A stretch of DNA of 64,000 nucleotides from Caldilineaceae bacterium (GTDB taxonomy: Bacteria; Chloroflexota; Anaerolineae; Caldilineales; Caldilineaceae): positions 1-64,000 of the forward strand of contig JAHBVF010000039.1 of NCBI GenBank assembly GCA_019637685.1. Reading direction: 5' to 3'. Positions 9,087 to 16,766 of this stretch are shown in pieces. A program made the translations under genes and the position numbers. The notes beneath the pieces were generated by a model that was not told the origin of the DNA, did no database searches, and saw only the letters and a program-made list of their open reading frames with translations. Each line of letters opens with the position of its first letter. Position 1 is the stretch's first letter.

Positions 9087-10448
9087 TTGGCTATACCCCC
9101 GCCGCCCAATACATCCGCCGCTCCTGTCGTGCCCGTACATCCAACGGTGTCTGCAACTGCATCTGTAACAACGCCCCTGCCGTTGACCCCACCCGTGCGC
9201 CCAGCGGGCAATTTTGCCGTTCTGCGCCAGCGAAACTTCGCCTGGTTTCTGGCCGGGACGACACTCTCCAACAGCGGCCAGTGGATCCAACAGGTGACGC
9301 TGAGTTGGCTGGTCTACGATCTGACCGGATCGGGCGCGATGCTGGGAACGCTCAATCTGGTGCGCTCGCTGGCAACGCTGGGGCTGGCACCCCTGGCCGG
9401 TGTCGCCATCGACCGCTTTTCCCGCCGCCGGTTGATGCTTTCCACGAATAGCTGGCTTTTCGCCCTCAGTTTTATCTTTGGGTTTGTCCTCTATTTCAAC
9501 CCCGCGCTGATCTGGCCGCTCTTCATCTTTTCTTTTTTGGGTGGCGTGGCCCAGGCGGTGGACCAGCCCCTGCGCCAGACGGTCGTCTTTGTGCTGGTCT
9601 CGCGCCGCTTCGTGCCCAGCGCGGTGGCACTGGTGCAGACGGGTTGGGCGGTCATGCGCTCCATCGGTCCGGCCCTGGGCGGTTTTCTGATTCTGTGGAT
9701 TGGGCCAGAGGGCAACTTCTTTGTCCAGTCCGGGGCCTATGCGCTGGTGGCCCTGACGATTCTGAAGCTGAATTTTCCACCGGAACGTTCGACGCTGGCC
9801 GCGGGGGGCACACGGGGCAATCTGATGGAGGGATTGCGCTATGTGATTGGCGAACCGACGACCCGGGCATTTGTGCTGATGGGCTGGGTATTGCCCCTTT
9901 TTATCATCCCCACCTTCTCGGCCCTGCCCCCCATCTATGCCAAGGATATCTTTGGGGGCGGGCCGGAGATTCTGGGCGCGCTCCTCTCGGCGGTGGGAAT
10001 CGGGGGGATTGCGGGTGGCTTTGTCACGGCTTCCCTGGGGCGGCTGGAACGGCGGGGATTGATCCAACTGGCCGCGCTGCTGCTGCTCAGCTTTGCGCTC
10101 ATCGGCTTCGCGCTCAGCGCGCAACTCTGGCTGGCGCTGGTCTGCCTGGCCCTCGCCGGTTTCTTCGAGATGATCTACCTGACCACCAACCAGACCCTTC
10201 TGCAACTCTCCATTCCCGACGCGCTGCGGGGCCGGGTGACGGGTGTGGTCAGTCTGAATATGGGGCTGATGCCGATTGGCGCGCTGGTGGCCGGCGTGGG
10301 CGCGGACCTCTTCGGCCCGCAGATTGTCACACTGATTCTCAGCGGCTGTGCGGGGCTGATCGCCCTGGGCGTCTATCTCTTCTCTCCGATTATTCGGGAC
10401 TACCGGCTCAGTTCAGCCCTGTCGGACGACGATCCGGCAACTGCTTAA
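9087..10448 (+). CDS. MFS transporter (MFS_3/EntS-like exporter)
   Basis: 453 aa with about twelve hydrophobic helices. The cytosolic loop DRFSRRRLML between helices 2 and 3 is the MFS signature A equivalent, and SNSGQWIQQVTLSWLVYDLT is characteristic of the MFS_3/enterobactin-exporter-like branch. The N-terminal 35 residues are Pro/Thr-rich and poorly conserved. No ATG lies in this frame upstream, so the start is a TTG at 9087 or a GTG a little downstream. The substrate is unknown. The gene is separated from the convergent isochorismatase gene by a repeat-derived hairpin. A paralogue is encoded at 14288-15586. Confidence 0.88.
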   Translation: MAIPPPPNTSAAPVVPVHPTVSATASVTTPLPLTPPVRPAGNFAVLRQRNFAWFLAGTTLSNSGQWIQQVTLSWLVYDLTGSGAMLGTLNLVRSLATLGLAPLAGVAIDRFSRRRLMLSTNSWLFALSFIFGFVLYFNPALIWPLFIFSFLGGVAQAVDQPLRQTVVFVLVSRRFVPSAVALVQTGWAVMRSIGPALGGFLILWIGPEGNFFVQSGAYALVALTILKLNFPPERSTLAAGGTRGNLMEGLRYVIGEPTTRAFVLMGWVLPLFIIPTFSALPPIYAKDIFGGGPEILGALLSAVGIGGIAGGFVTASLGRLERRGLIQLAALLLLSFALIGFALSAQLWLALVCLALAGFFEMIYLTTNQTLLQLSIPDALRGRVTGVVSLNMGLMPIGALVAGVGADLFGPQIVTLILSGCAGLIALGVYLFSPIIRDYRLSSALSDDDPATA

Positions 10449-10522
10449 CGCAAAGGCACAAAGACGCAGTGGAAAGCTCCCATTCTTTGCGCCTCTGCAC
10501 CTTTGCCTCTTTGGGTTGTAAA
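10449..10522. repeat. Palindromic 'CAAAGGCACAAAGACGCAG' repeat
   Basis: Immediately after the MFS stop. Sequence of the form AACGCAAAGGCACAAAGACGCAG folds imperfectly back on TCTTTGCGCCTCTGCACCTTTG. A second copy in opposite orientation lies at 15622-15701. Located between convergent genes, it may act as a terminator. Confidence 0.6.
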
Positions 10523-10560
10523 CTGTGGGATTCGTGGATCGTCTCTCGAACAGAGATACC

Positions 10561-11307
10561 CTACACGCTAATATCCTGGCTGGAGATGGACGGACACCAG
10601 AAACGCTCGATATAGCCAATCACCAGTTGGGTTCCCGCGTCGTGGCTGACATACGGCGGGCGGGCCGGGTTGTACATTGTGTCGGTCAGGTCCCGCACCA
10701 GCGCGATAGGCTGGTCCCATTTCACCATCTGTTTGATGGCAAAGGAGCGGCGCAGGATACACATATTCGTGTGTACGCCCATTATCAGCACCTGCTCGAT
10801 GGCCTGATGGCGCAGATAGCTGTAGACCTCCCGCCCGTTGTCGCTGATCACATCCAGCGCCGGGTCAATCGTCAGCCCCGCGTGCTGGCGGGTCCACACC
10901 TGGGCCATCTCTGGCTCGCCCGTGTCAGAGCCACCGTCGGAATCGTCGATGGGCGGGGGCGGATCAAACAAATCTCGATTGGGTGGCGGCTCGATGGGTG
11001 ACAGGGCCAGTATACGCTGACGGGCCGGGTGATCGGTGTAGAAGTCCATTGTCTCCGACGGCGCGTGGATGATGTGAACGCCCTTGGCCCGCGCTCCGGC
11101 CAGCACAGCTTCCATACGGGGAACCATCGCGCCCACCCGCTCGGCCGCGCCCCGGCTCCAGTGCTGGTCCCACATATCACAGATGAGCATAGCCGTGCGG
11201 TTGGCGGGCAGAGAGCGCTCGACGATCTCCTCGCGCCAGATGGCCCAGCCCCGCTCGTTGTGGTCCAGCACGTGGGAGCGCAGTGGCAAGTGTAGCTGTA
11301 TTATCAT
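10561..11307 (-). CDS. Isochorismatase-like cysteine hydrolase
   Basis: 248 aa. Conserved features of the nicotinamidase/isochorismatase fold: the Asp in LICDMWDQHW (near residue 40), the histidine-rich strand HIIHAPSETMDFY, and the nucleophile Cys in MGVHTNMCILRR near the C-terminal third. Such enzymes hydrolyse amides or enol ethers; the substrate is unknown. The ATG at 11307 has GGGAG about ten bases upstream and lies two bases after the stop of the SelA-like gene, so the pair is probably translationally coupled. The long open frame upstream of 11307 is a shadow of the neighbouring gene. Part of a three-gene leftward group with the TIM-barrel gene. Confidence 0.85.
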   Translation of the reverse strand: MIIQLHLPLRSHVLDHNERGWAIWREEIVERSLPANRTAMLICDMWDQHWSRGAAERVGAMVPRMEAVLAGARAKGVHIIHAPSETMDFYTDHPARQRILALSPIEPPPNRDLFDPPPPIDDSDGGSDTGEPEMAQVWTRQHAGLTIDPALDVISDNGREVYSYLRHQAIEQVLIMGVHTNMCILRRSFAIKQMVKWDQPIALVRDLTDTMYNPARPPYVSHDAGTQLVIGYIERFWCPSISSQDISV

Positions 11308-11309
11308 CT

Positions 11310-12458
11310 TTACGTTTCTCCCTTCCCGCTGCCCAATTCTTCGCGCAGACGGTGCAGGAGCACCGGCAGATCCTCTTCGGCCAGGGTATGCACAGAAATG
11401 GGGATGACGTCGCCCTCTGCCCGCGCCCAGACCACCGGCGACCCTTCGCGCAGGGCGGTGGAGACTTCCGCCGCGCTTTTGCCCAGGCTGGCGCTGTCCC
11501 ATTGCAGACGCAGGCGCATCCACGGCCCGCCCTCCTCGTTCCACACATTGCGCGCGGAGATGTGGGGCAGGTCGGCCAGCCCGTCGGCCAGGAAACCGAT
11601 GCGTTCGGCCTGGCTCTGCAGGCGCTGTTCGTGATCCATCTCCAGCCACTCCTGCAAAGCCACTGTCGTACCGATGACCTCCTGGCGGTCGATTTTGTAG
11701 CCCCGGCCCACACTGCGGTTGTTCTCGGTTTCGTAGTTGACAAAGCCGTTGCCCCGGGCCGCCAGCACCGCCTCATTTTTGCCACAGAGAATGCCTGTAG
11801 AGTTGCCCGCGCCCATATATTTGCCGCCAAAGCAGATCAGGTCCGCGCCGCTGCCCGCCACCCCGTGCATCCGCTCCAGGGGATAGACTTCGCCCGCGGC
11901 GTCCACCAACACCTGCACACCCGCGGCGTGGGCGATCTCCACCACTTGGGCCAGCTTGAGCGTATTGGGTGTGCTCTCGCCTTTGGCATAGAAAAGGATG
12001 CCCGCGGTACGGGGACCGATGGCCGCGCGCAGCTGCGCGGCCGTTGTGCCGTGGCTGTCGCCCACTTCCACCAATTTGCCGCCAGGGGTGGTCACCGAAC
12101 GGTCATAGCGGTAGCGGGTGGCGGCCTGGATCAAGAATTCATTGGGCATACCGGTGGTGTCGGGCAGGCGGGCAATGCGCTCCGGGTCTGTGCCGGCCAG
12201 AATGCCGGCCGCGCCCTGCACCAGCGCGGCGTAGCAGCCGGAGGTGACGACCGCATTCTCCACCCCCAGCATCCCGGCGATGGCTGCGCCCGTGCGGTTG
12301 TGGACATCTTCCATCGCGGCGAAGGAACGGTTGGCCGCGGCCATGGCCGCCTGCACCGCGGGAGAGAGGATGGAGCCACCCAGAATTGTCACGTGGCCGG
12401 TGGCGTTGATGACGGGCCGGATGCCCAGATGGGTATAGATGTCGTCGGTTTCGAGCAT
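11310..12458 (-). CDS. SelA-like PLP-dependent enzyme
   Basis: 382 aa, aminotransferase fold type I of the L-seryl-tRNA(Sec) selenium transferase-like family, whose other members include ammonia-lyases acting on amino-sugar acids (DgaE type). Visible: INATGHVTILGG near residue 17, AVVTSGCYAALVQGAAGI, VDAAGEVYPLE (the Asp that pairs with the PLP nitrogen), and the Schiff-base lysine in ICFGGKYMGAGNSTGIL. No selB, selD or tRNA-Sec is nearby, so a catabolic role is more likely than selenocysteine synthesis. The start ATG has AAGGGGA six bases upstream. Coupled to the isochorismatase-like gene. Confidence 0.85.
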   Translation of the reverse strand: MLETDDIYTHLGIRPVINATGHVTILGGSILSPAVQAAMAAANRSFAAMEDVHNRTGAAIAGMLGVENAVVTSGCYAALVQGAAGILAGTDPERIARLPDTTGMPNEFLIQAATRYRYDRSVTTPGGKLVEVGDSHGTTAAQLRAAIGPRTAGILFYAKGESTPNTLKLAQVVEIAHAAGVQVLVDAAGEVYPLERMHGVAGSGADLICFGGKYMGAGNSTGILCGKNEAVLAARGNGFVNYETENNRSVGRGYKIDRQEVIGTTVALQEWLEMDHEQRLQSQAERIGFLADGLADLPHISARNVWNEEGGPWMRLRLQWDSASLGKSAAEVSTALREGSPVVWARAEGDVIPISVHTLAEEDLPVLLHRLREELGSGKGET

Positions 12459-12485
12459 TGGATTCCCCTTTCTTGGATGATTTTC

Positions 12486-12629
12486 TGACTCTATTGTAAA
12501 AAGCCCCTAAACTCACCGCGGAGTCGCGGGGAACGCGGAGGTTCGCAGAGTCTTTCTCCTGAATCTCGCCGTGTTGCCTCTGCACCCTCTGCGACTCCGC
12601 GGTGAAATTGACCTTTTTGCAGTAGACAC
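12486..12629. repeat. MITE-like element, copy 1
   Basis: Left end TGACTCTATTGTAAAAAG and right end CTTTTTGCAGTAGACA are imperfect inverted repeats. TTTTC occurs on both flanks (12481-12485 and 12630-12634), as expected of a target duplication. The interior is a second palindrome (ACCGCGGAGTCGC...GCGACTCCGCGGT). The right third is shared with copies at 30315-30617 and 55637-55759. It fills the gap between the SelA-like and TIM-barrel genes. Confidence 0.75.
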
Positions 12630-12676
12630 TTTTCTATTTCCCCAGTGTCTTTCTGACACAACAAACAAGCAGACGG

Positions 12677-13540
12677 TCAGTGGATGGAAATGCCGTTTTC
12701 GGCTGCGATGCGCCGCACGTTGGCCACGGCCTGGGGAATTTGCTCCAGGCGGAGATGTTCGATGAGGCCATAGCCGTCGGGGTGGAGCGCGTCGAAGCGT
12801 TGCAGAACCAGCGCCGAATCCAACTCCCCTTCGCCGGGAACGGTCTGGTCGATGTGCAACACCAGCCCGTTGGATACTTTCAGGTCTTTGATGTGGGCCA
12901 GGGGGGCAATCGCGCCCAGTTCGTCGAAAATGTGATTGACCCATTCGCTGCTGTTGTAGACCTGGTGCATGGATTGGAAGTGGTTGACCGCATCCAGAAT
13001 CAGGCGCAGATGATCCGAGCCGACAGCCTCCACAATCCCCCGACACTTGGAGGGCAGGTCCAGAATGGAGAGGGCGTGGGTTTCCATAGCCAGCACGACA
13101 CCCTCGCTTTCGGCCTTCGCGGCCAAAGGACGCAGGGTTTCGATCAGTCTGTCCGCGCATTCGGGCCGGTGGTTGTCCCGGTGGGGTGTCCAGGGGCCGT
13201 CCGGGTTCAGACTGCCGGGGCGCAGCAGAAAAGCCTGGGCCTGCAACTGGGCCGCAATCTCCGTACCCCGCGCGATTTTGGCACTGACCCGTTGGCGCAC
13301 GTCCTCGTCCGGGTGAAAGAGACACTCATTGTAGGTAATGGCAAACTGGGCCAGGTCCAGCCCTTCGCCGGCCATAAACCGGCCATAGGCCGCGCAGTCC
13401 GCGGGGGTGATGGCGAAAACGTCGTCGCCGTTGAGATGGAAGCCGAAGCCCGTGAAGCCCAGGGCGCGAATCGCCTGCATCTGCTCGGCGCGAAAGGTGC
13501 GAAAGTCGCCAGGCAGCATGCCCACAATGCCAAGTCTCAT
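12677..13540 (-). CDS. Sugar phosphate isomerase/epimerase-like TIM barrel
   Basis: 287 aa of the xylose-isomerase-like TIM-barrel (AP endonuclease 2) superfamily. Candidate metal ligands fall in the expected strands: Glu in VVLAMETHAL, Asp in LRLILDAVNHF, His in LAHIKDLKV and Glu in VPGEGELD. These enzymes isomerise or epimerise sugars or keto-acids such as hydroxypyruvate, tagatose or inosose; the exact substrate is not readable. A GAAAGG ribosome site precedes the ATG. It reads in the same direction as the SelA-like and isochorismatase-like genes and is separated from them only by a MITE, which suggests a small catabolic group. Confidence 0.85.
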   Translation of the reverse strand: MRLGIVGMLPGDFRTFRAEQMQAIRALGFTGFGFHLNGDDVFAITPADCAAYGRFMAGEGLDLAQFAITYNECLFHPDEDVRQRVSAKIARGTEIAAQLQAQAFLLRPGSLNPDGPWTPHRDNHRPECADRLIETLRPLAAKAESEGVVLAMETHALSILDLPSKCRGIVEAVGSDHLRLILDAVNHFQSMHQVYNSSEWVNHIFDELGAIAPLAHIKDLKVSNGLVLHIDQTVPGEGELDSALVLQRFDALHPDGYGLIEHLRLEQIPQAVANVRRIAAENGISIH

Positions 13541-13738
13541 CTGCGTCTGCCTTTCCGGTTGGTGTACCGGGTGGGGAGCAATCGGTGGCTGATATTCTGA
13601 TCCGGTTTATCGTACCCCAGAGCGGTGCGGAGTGCAATCTGTTTTTATGGGTTTTGGCGACCGATGGGGGACAGCCATCTGTATTGCGTCCACACTTCCC
13701 CTGTCAACCAATTTCATCCCCCCACCCGCCCCCCAAAT

Positions 13739-13767
13739 TTGACAACCCGCCCTATCCCCGCTATACT
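13739..13767 (+). promoter_or_regulatory. Near-consensus sigma-70 promoter for the tRNA cluster
   Basis: TTGACA (13739-13744), 17-bp spacer, TATACT (13762-13767). Expected transcription start about 13774, some 27 bases before the first tRNA. One of the strongest promoter matches in the window. Confidence 0.85.
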
Positions 13768-13800
13768 TTCTCAGTCCGTGGATGCAAAGTCTTTCGGCTT

Positions 13801-13888
<88 letters not shown>

Positions 13889-13910
13889 ATTGCATCCGGC
13901 ACAAACAACT

Positions 13911-14005
<95 letters not shown>

Positions 14006-14008
14006 TAT

Positions 14009-14084
14009 GCGCCCGTAGCTCAGTGGATAGAGCGTTGGCTTGCGGAGCCAAAAGTCGTAGGTTCAAATCCTACCGGGCGTACCA
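14009..14084 (+). tRNA. tRNA-Arg (GCG)
   Basis: Acceptor GCGCCCG pairs with CGGGCGT (one G-U), D-arm TAGCTCAGTGGATAGAGC, anticodon stem TTGGC/GCCAA with loop TTGCGGA, so the anticodon is GCG at 14042-14044. CCA is encoded. Starts three bases after the second tRNA-Ser. Most bacteria use an ACG (inosine) anticodon here; see findings. Confidence 0.9.
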
Positions 14085-14137
14085 AACACAGAAGGCCGCC
14101 GTTGAGATTCTCAACGGCGGCCTTCTGTGTTTGGTAC
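14079..14137 (+). terminator. 27-bp hairpin that reuses the tRNA-Arg 3' end
   Basis: 14079-14105 is exactly complementary to 14111-14137 with loop GATTC. The left arm begins with the last six bases of tRNA-Arg, GTACCA, so the stem includes the mature CCA end. No U-run follows. Confidence 0.7.
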
Positions 14138-14139
14138 GT

Positions 14140-14275
14140 GTGCGTGGTGCGTCAAGCAGCAGTGATGCTTGGTTCCACTGGCAGACTTCACCTGTACTGC
14201 CGAATTGTTGGCAGCCATTTCCCCGATCTTTGCACCGTCGCGAGCAGACAATCCACTACTTGACGCACCACGCAC
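14140..14275. repeat. 136-bp stretch bounded by 17-bp perfect inverted repeats
   Basis: GTGCGTGGTGCGTCAAG (14140-14156) is the exact complement of 14259-14275. There is no ORF between. It sits directly after the tRNA hairpin and before the MFS gene stop. It could be a small non-autonomous element or a large cruciform. Confidence 0.6.
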
Positions 14276-14287
14276 CACGCATCAGCT

Positions 14288-15586
14288 TCACGCCAGTTGT
14301 CGCACCCTCGGCATTTTGTAAAAGATCACCCCCATCAGCACCAGCGCGATCAGCGCGCTGACGGCGATTGTCTGGCCAATGCCCCAGACCTCCGAGAGCG
14401 CGCCCATGGCCAGGTTGCCAAAGGGGGCCAGCCCGAAAAAGGTGAGAGTGTAGAGGCTCATAATCCGCCCCCGCATCTCGTCCACAATCTGGGTCTGCAA
14501 CAGGGTATTGATAAGCGTGAACTGGCTCATAAAGCCCAGGCCGAGAAAGACCGCCAGGAGCAGCGAGAGCGGATAGATGGGGTTGAGGGCAAAGGCTACC
14601 AGCACAACGGGATAGGCCAGGGCGACCCGATTGAGCCAACGCCCACGGAATCCCCGATCCCCGTAGCGGGCGACCAGCACCGCGGCCGAGACAGCACCAA
14701 TCCCCGACGCCATATTGATGGCCCCAAACGCGCCCGCGCCCTGGTGCAACACCCGATCCACAAAGGCGGGCAGAACCGTACTGTAGGTGATGCCAAAGAG
14801 GCTGAGGGTAAGGGCAATCAGCAGCAGCGCGCCCACTTCGTCTGTGCCCACGGCATAGGCCACGCCACTGCGCAATTGCAACCAGGCATTCACCCGCCCA
14901 CTGCGCGGGCTGGCCGGGGGCAGACGCATAGCCAACAATCCGCCGATAACGGCCAGAAAGCTGATGCCGTTGACGAGGAAACACCAGTCCGCGCCCAGGG
15001 CCACCAGCAGCACACCGGCAATGGCCGGGCCAATGACACGGGCGGCGTTGAATGTCATGGAATTGATGGCAATGGCGTTGGGCATATCCTCCCGCCCGAC
15101 CATTTCCACCACAAACGCCTGGCGGGCCGGACCGTCAAAGGCGTTGATAATCCCTGTGAAGACAGTCAGCACCAGCACGTGCCAGACCTGTACTATACCG
15201 GTAAAGGTGAGCAAAGCCAGGGTAAAGGCCAGGAGCATTGCGCAGCTTTGGGTGATGACCATCAGTTTGCGTTTGTTGACGCTATCGACAATCACACCGC
15301 CCCAGGGGGTGATGATCAGCGCGGGAATAGCCGAGGCAAACCCGACCACACCCAGCATCAATTCCGATTGGCTGAGCTGGTAGACGAGCCAGCCCTGGGC
15401 GATAATCTGCATCCACGTGCCCATTGTGGAGAGAAGTTGGCCCGCAACGTAGAGACGGAAATTGCGGTGACGCAGCGCGTTCAGCGTTTTGGGTATGCGG
15501 AATTGCCGGGCGCGCAGGGGTGTAATCTCCGACGGCAGATTGGGCAACCGGGGCGGATCAAGCTGACTATCCAAAGGCTCTGACAT
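14288..15586 (-). CDS. MFS transporter (MFS_3 family)
   Basis: 432 aa with about twelve membrane helices. It is a paralogue of the 9087-10448 product: LSTMGTWMQIIAQGWLVYQL aligns with that protein's SNSGQWIQQVTLSWLVYDL, and both have VARVIGPA/MRSIGPA-type helix-5 motifs. The short cytosolic loop DSVNKRKLMV follows helix 2. The ATG at 15586 is chosen because AGAAGG lies upstream; the 79 extra codons of the open frame cross a palindromic repeat. Reads leftward behind the epimerase gene. Substrate unknown. Confidence 0.9.
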   Translation of the reverse strand: MSEPLDSQLDPPRLPNLPSEITPLRARQFRIPKTLNALRHRNFRLYVAGQLLSTMGTWMQIIAQGWLVYQLSQSELMLGVVGFASAIPALIITPWGGVIVDSVNKRKLMVITQSCAMLLAFTLALLTFTGIVQVWHVLVLTVFTGIINAFDGPARQAFVVEMVGREDMPNAIAINSMTFNAARVIGPAIAGVLLVALGADWCFLVNGISFLAVIGGLLAMRLPPASPRSGRVNAWLQLRSGVAYAVGTDEVGALLLIALTLSLFGITYSTVLPAFVDRVLHQGAGAFGAINMASGIGAVSAAVLVARYGDRGFRGRWLNRVALAYPVVLVAFALNPIYPLSLLLAVFLGLGFMSQFTLINTLLQTQIVDEMRGRIMSLYTLTFFGLAPFGNLAMGALSEVWGIGQTIAVSALIALVLMGVIFYKMPRVRQLA

Positions 15587-15621
15587 CGGACAACCTTCTA
15601 TTTTGATGGGGGATGAACTTT

Positions 15622-15701
15622 TGCAGCCAAAGAGACAAAGGCGAAGAGAAGCAAAGGGCTTGCATTGCACTTTGCCTCTTTTCGCCTTTGCACAAAAAAA
15701 C
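15622..15701. repeat. Second copy of the AAAGGC/GCCTTT palindromic repeat
   Basis: GCAGCCAAAGAGACAAAGGCGAAG... folds on ...TTTGCCTCTTTTCGCCTTTG. It is the reverse-orientation relative of 10449-10522, sharing CTCTTTGG(C/G)TG(C/T)AA and AAAGGC blocks. Lies between the MFS and epimerase genes. Confidence 0.6.
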
Positions 15702-15711
15702 GTTAACGCAG

Positions 15712-16593
15712 TCAGCCGCTGCGGCTGGCACGAATGTGCTCGCGAATCTGATCGATAAAGCGATATTCGCTGTTGTCTTCCGGCGCGTAGCCGATGACTT
15801 TGCGTGCGTTGACAATCGACCAAAAAGCCTGGGAATTGCCGCTGATGCCATAGAAAACCTGAAAGGGCACGCCGTTCTCATCCCGGATGTCCTCGGTTTC
15901 GATACTTTTGATGAACAACTGCTGCATATCCCGCTGGCTGATATAGACAGCCAGGGCACGATACATCTTCTGCAGATCGCCTTTGGGAATCGTATCCATA
16001 TCCGTTTCCCGCGGGCCGCCGATGCGAATCTGCACATTTTCCAGCCCCCGCGCCGCGCCATTTTCCGGGTGGACACCCCCATATTGCATCTGTCCCGTGG
16101 CATAGACAAAGCCCAGGTGCTCGTAGACCTCCTTGGCCCAGCCATAAAAATTGTCCGAGAGTGCCCGCTGTTGGGGCAGTACCACATCCCACTTGCCCTG
16201 CAAAATCAGCCGCTCGTAATAGTCGGCCGCGTGATTGGAGGAGGCCACCACCACCCGGCGCACATTCTCCTCCAGGCAGGTCTGATAGATATGGAAGGCC
16301 ATCTCCACATTGGCCTGTTCCGCGTAGTAGTCCTGGACCAGATCGGTCCGATCCGCGGCCCGGGTGAAGCCCAGATGCACCACCGCGTCCACGCCCTGAA
16401 AATGGTGGCGATAGCTCTCCCGGTCCCGGCTGGTCAGGTCTGCCATCTGCATGCCGGGGATGGGGTTGCCCTCCCGATCACTGGTGCGCACATCCAGCAG
16501 CGTCAGGTCATAGCGCTCACGAAAGGCGGGCAGCAACAGGCTGGCGATATAGCCCGACGCGCCGGTAACGACAACTTTGGGTCGATCACTCAT
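15712..16593 (-). CDS. NAD(P)-dependent epimerase/dehydratase (extended SDR)
   Basis: 293 aa. The N-terminal nucleotide-binding motif is TGASGYIA (residues 9-16); the Asp after beta-2 (LLDVRTSD) favours NAD. Catalytic features: SSN (near 118) and the YxxxK dyad in NFYGWAKEVYE. It resembles uronate dehydrogenase or sugar-nucleotide epimerase-like SDRs in length and layout. The neighbouring MFS and the nearby sugar-acid dehydratase are compatible with sugar-acid metabolism, but the substrate is not determined. No clear Shine-Dalgarno precedes the ATG. Confidence 0.85.
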   Translation of the reverse strand: MSDRPKVVVTGASGYIASLLLPAFRERYDLTLLDVRTSDREGNPIPGMQMADLTSRDRESYRHHFQGVDAVVHLGFTRAADRTDLVQDYYAEQANVEMAFHIYQTCLEENVRRVVVASSNHAADYYERLILQGKWDVVLPQQRALSDNFYGWAKEVYEHLGFVYATGQMQYGGVHPENGAARGLENVQIRIGGPRETDMDTIPKGDLQKMYRALAVYISQRDMQQLFIKSIETEDIRDENGVPFQVFYGISGNSQAFWSIVNARKVIGYAPEDNSEYRFIDQIREHIRASRSG

Positions 16594-16766
16594 GATAGTT
16601 TCATCCTAACAATCGTGTGGGATATTCCTGTGGGGTATGAAAATGCAGGCTTCAGCACCTGAATTGGGCACAAGTATATCACAGGGAAAAGTGCAACTCA
16701 ATCGCGGTAGAACCCAAAACGTTCAGTTTTCTCCAAAGAAATGGAGCACAGCCCAACGCCAGACAT

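Noticed and set aside
9063..10205. 380-codon minus-strand frame over the MFS gene
   Set aside because: Antisense shadow with low-complexity basic/Gln-rich translation. The + strand frame has a clear twelve-helix transporter.
11310..12458. True selA for selenocysteine synthesis
   Set aside because: No selB, selD or tRNA-Sec in the window, and coupling to a hydrolase gene suggests catabolism. Kept as 'SelA-like'.
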